From contig NZ_CP035280.1 in NCBI RefSeq assembly GCF_004103695.1, positions 1,550,001 through 1,614,000 of the forward strand: a stretch of DNA of 64,000 nucleotides, given 5' to 3'. This document shows positions 63,593-64,000 of the stretch, piece by piece. Within the stretch, counting starts at the first letter, position 1; each line of letters starts with the position of its first letter. The stretch is from Clostridium sp. JN-9 (GTDB taxonomy: Bacteria > Bacillota > Clostridia > Clostridiales > Clostridiaceae). The notes under the pieces are model-generated. The model worked only from the letters and a program-made list of their open reading frames with translations, did not search any database and was not told the DNA's origin. Made by a program: the position numbers and the translations under genes.

Positions 63593-64000
63593 ATGTTTGT
63601 TGATTTGAAAGATTTACTATCCAAGAAAAAGATTTCCAAGGAACTTGACTTAACTATTGAAGAAAAATCCTTTAATGATTCAAATGAAGAAATAGAATTT
63701 TTAAGTCCAATAGTTTTTAATGGCAGCATAAATATAATAGGTGATATAATTAATCTAACAGGAACAGTAAAAACAAAAATACAACTTATATGTTCAAGAT
63801 GTTTAGAACCTTTTCCATATGATATAAATTTAAAGATAAATGAAAAATTTTCAAACATAATAGCTAATGAAGATGTTGATGTCATCTTTTTAGATAGTGA
63901 TACCATTGATATCACAGAAATAATAGTAAATAATATTATACTCACATTACCCATAAAAAGGTTGTGTAAGGAGAATTGCAAGGGCTTATGCCAGCAATGC
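63593..64000 (+). CDS. YceD/DUF177 family protein, 3' end outside the window
   Basis: ATG at 63593, after GAGGTG, opens a frame that is still open at the last base (136 codons). MFVDLKDLLSKKKISKELD starts the protein, then LTGTVKTKIQLICSRCLEPF with CSRC and KENCKGLCQQC near the end, the two cysteine groups of DUF177. YceD proteins act in ribosomal RNA processing or assembly and usually precede rpmF (bL32), probably just beyond the window. Confidence 0.9.
   Translation, partial: MFVDLKDLLSKKKISKELDLTIEEKSFNDSNEEIEFLSPIVFNGSINIIGDIINLTGTVKTKIQLICSRCLEPFPYDINLKINEKFSNIIANEDVDVIFLDSDTIDITEIIVNNIILTLPIKRLCKENCKGLCQQC

Noticed and set aside
63589-63981. Minus-strand ORF at the right edge
   Set aside because: It is the reverse reading of the yceD gene, which has a ribosome site, promoter and family motifs on the plus strand.
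1-64000. CRISPR arrays, rRNA genes, replication origin, biosynthetic or defence islands
   Set aside because: No regularly spaced repeats, rRNA-like sequence, DnaA-box cluster or defence gene set was seen in this window.

Overview
The window is chromosomal DNA from a spore-forming, AT-rich Gram-positive anaerobe of the class Clostridia, most like Clostridium sensu stricto. The evidence is strong AGGAGG ribosome sites with frequent TTG and GTG starts, the sporulation sigma factors sigK, sigE and sigG with spoIIGA, spoIVA, spoVM, ylbJ and a small acid-soluble spore protein, and a pta-ackA acetate pair. Gene order follows clostridial and in parts Bacillus chromosomes, so most of the window is conserved core rather than accessory DNA. 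I cannot name the species.

Layout. 1-4.0 kb: end of typA, then mltG, trmR, trhP and udk, the order of the Bacillus yrrL-yrrM-yrrO-udk block (cell wall, tRNA wobble uridine modification, nucleotide salvage). 4.1-8.5 kb: a class B penicillin-binding protein, an uninterrupted sigK, aroE and pilT. 8.5-8.9 kb: a convergent minus-strand unit not in the gene lists, with promoter, folded leader, 43-codon gene and shared terminator. 9-16.4 kb: a membrane glycosyltransferase, ftsA-ftsZ, the spoIIGA-sigE-sigG sporulation switch, ylmC and nrdR. 16.5-25.2 kb: phosphate regulon (phoP-phoR, pstSCAB-phoU, a DUF47 gene and pit). 25.3-29.2 kb: a DUF512 radical-SAM-like gene, der and gpsA, followed by spoIVA. 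30.7-32.3 kb: tRNA-Pro(GGG) and a small accessory patch (two minus-strand remnants, a GerMN lipoprotein, a holin-like membrane protein). 32.5-34.9 kb: asparaginase and an aminotransferase. 34.9-50.5 kb: a long housekeeping run (yicC, remA, gmk, rpoZ, coaBC, priA, def, fmt, yugP, rsmB, rlmN, stp, prkC, rsgA, rpe, thiN, a small membrane gene, spoVM) facing rpmB. 50.6-52.2 kb: an insertion sequence between rpmB and the asp23-like gene. 52.3-58.5 kb: asp23-like, fakA-like, recG, SASP, rsmD, coaD and a coiled-coil protein. 58.5-64 kb: ylbJ and tmcAL on the minus strand, then pta, ackA and the start of a yceD gene.

How parts work together. SpoIIGA processes pro-SigE, SigE leads to SpoIVA and SpoVM on the forespore surface, and SigG drives late forespore genes such as the SASP. 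PhoP-PhoR probably controls pst and pit; similar TTAACA-rich motifs lie upstream of both. PrkC and its phosphatase form the usual Ser/Thr signalling pair reading muropeptides.

I found no wholly new large system. The most interesting points are the minus-strand leader plus small gene at 8.5-8.9 kb, an in-frame TGA that splits rsmB, an RBS-masking hairpin before sigG, a read-through-protection hairpin in the insertion sequence, spoVM with an unlisted membrane gene before it, a spoIIGA promoter with an unusually long spacer, and a 17-bp direct repeat before the DUF512 gene.
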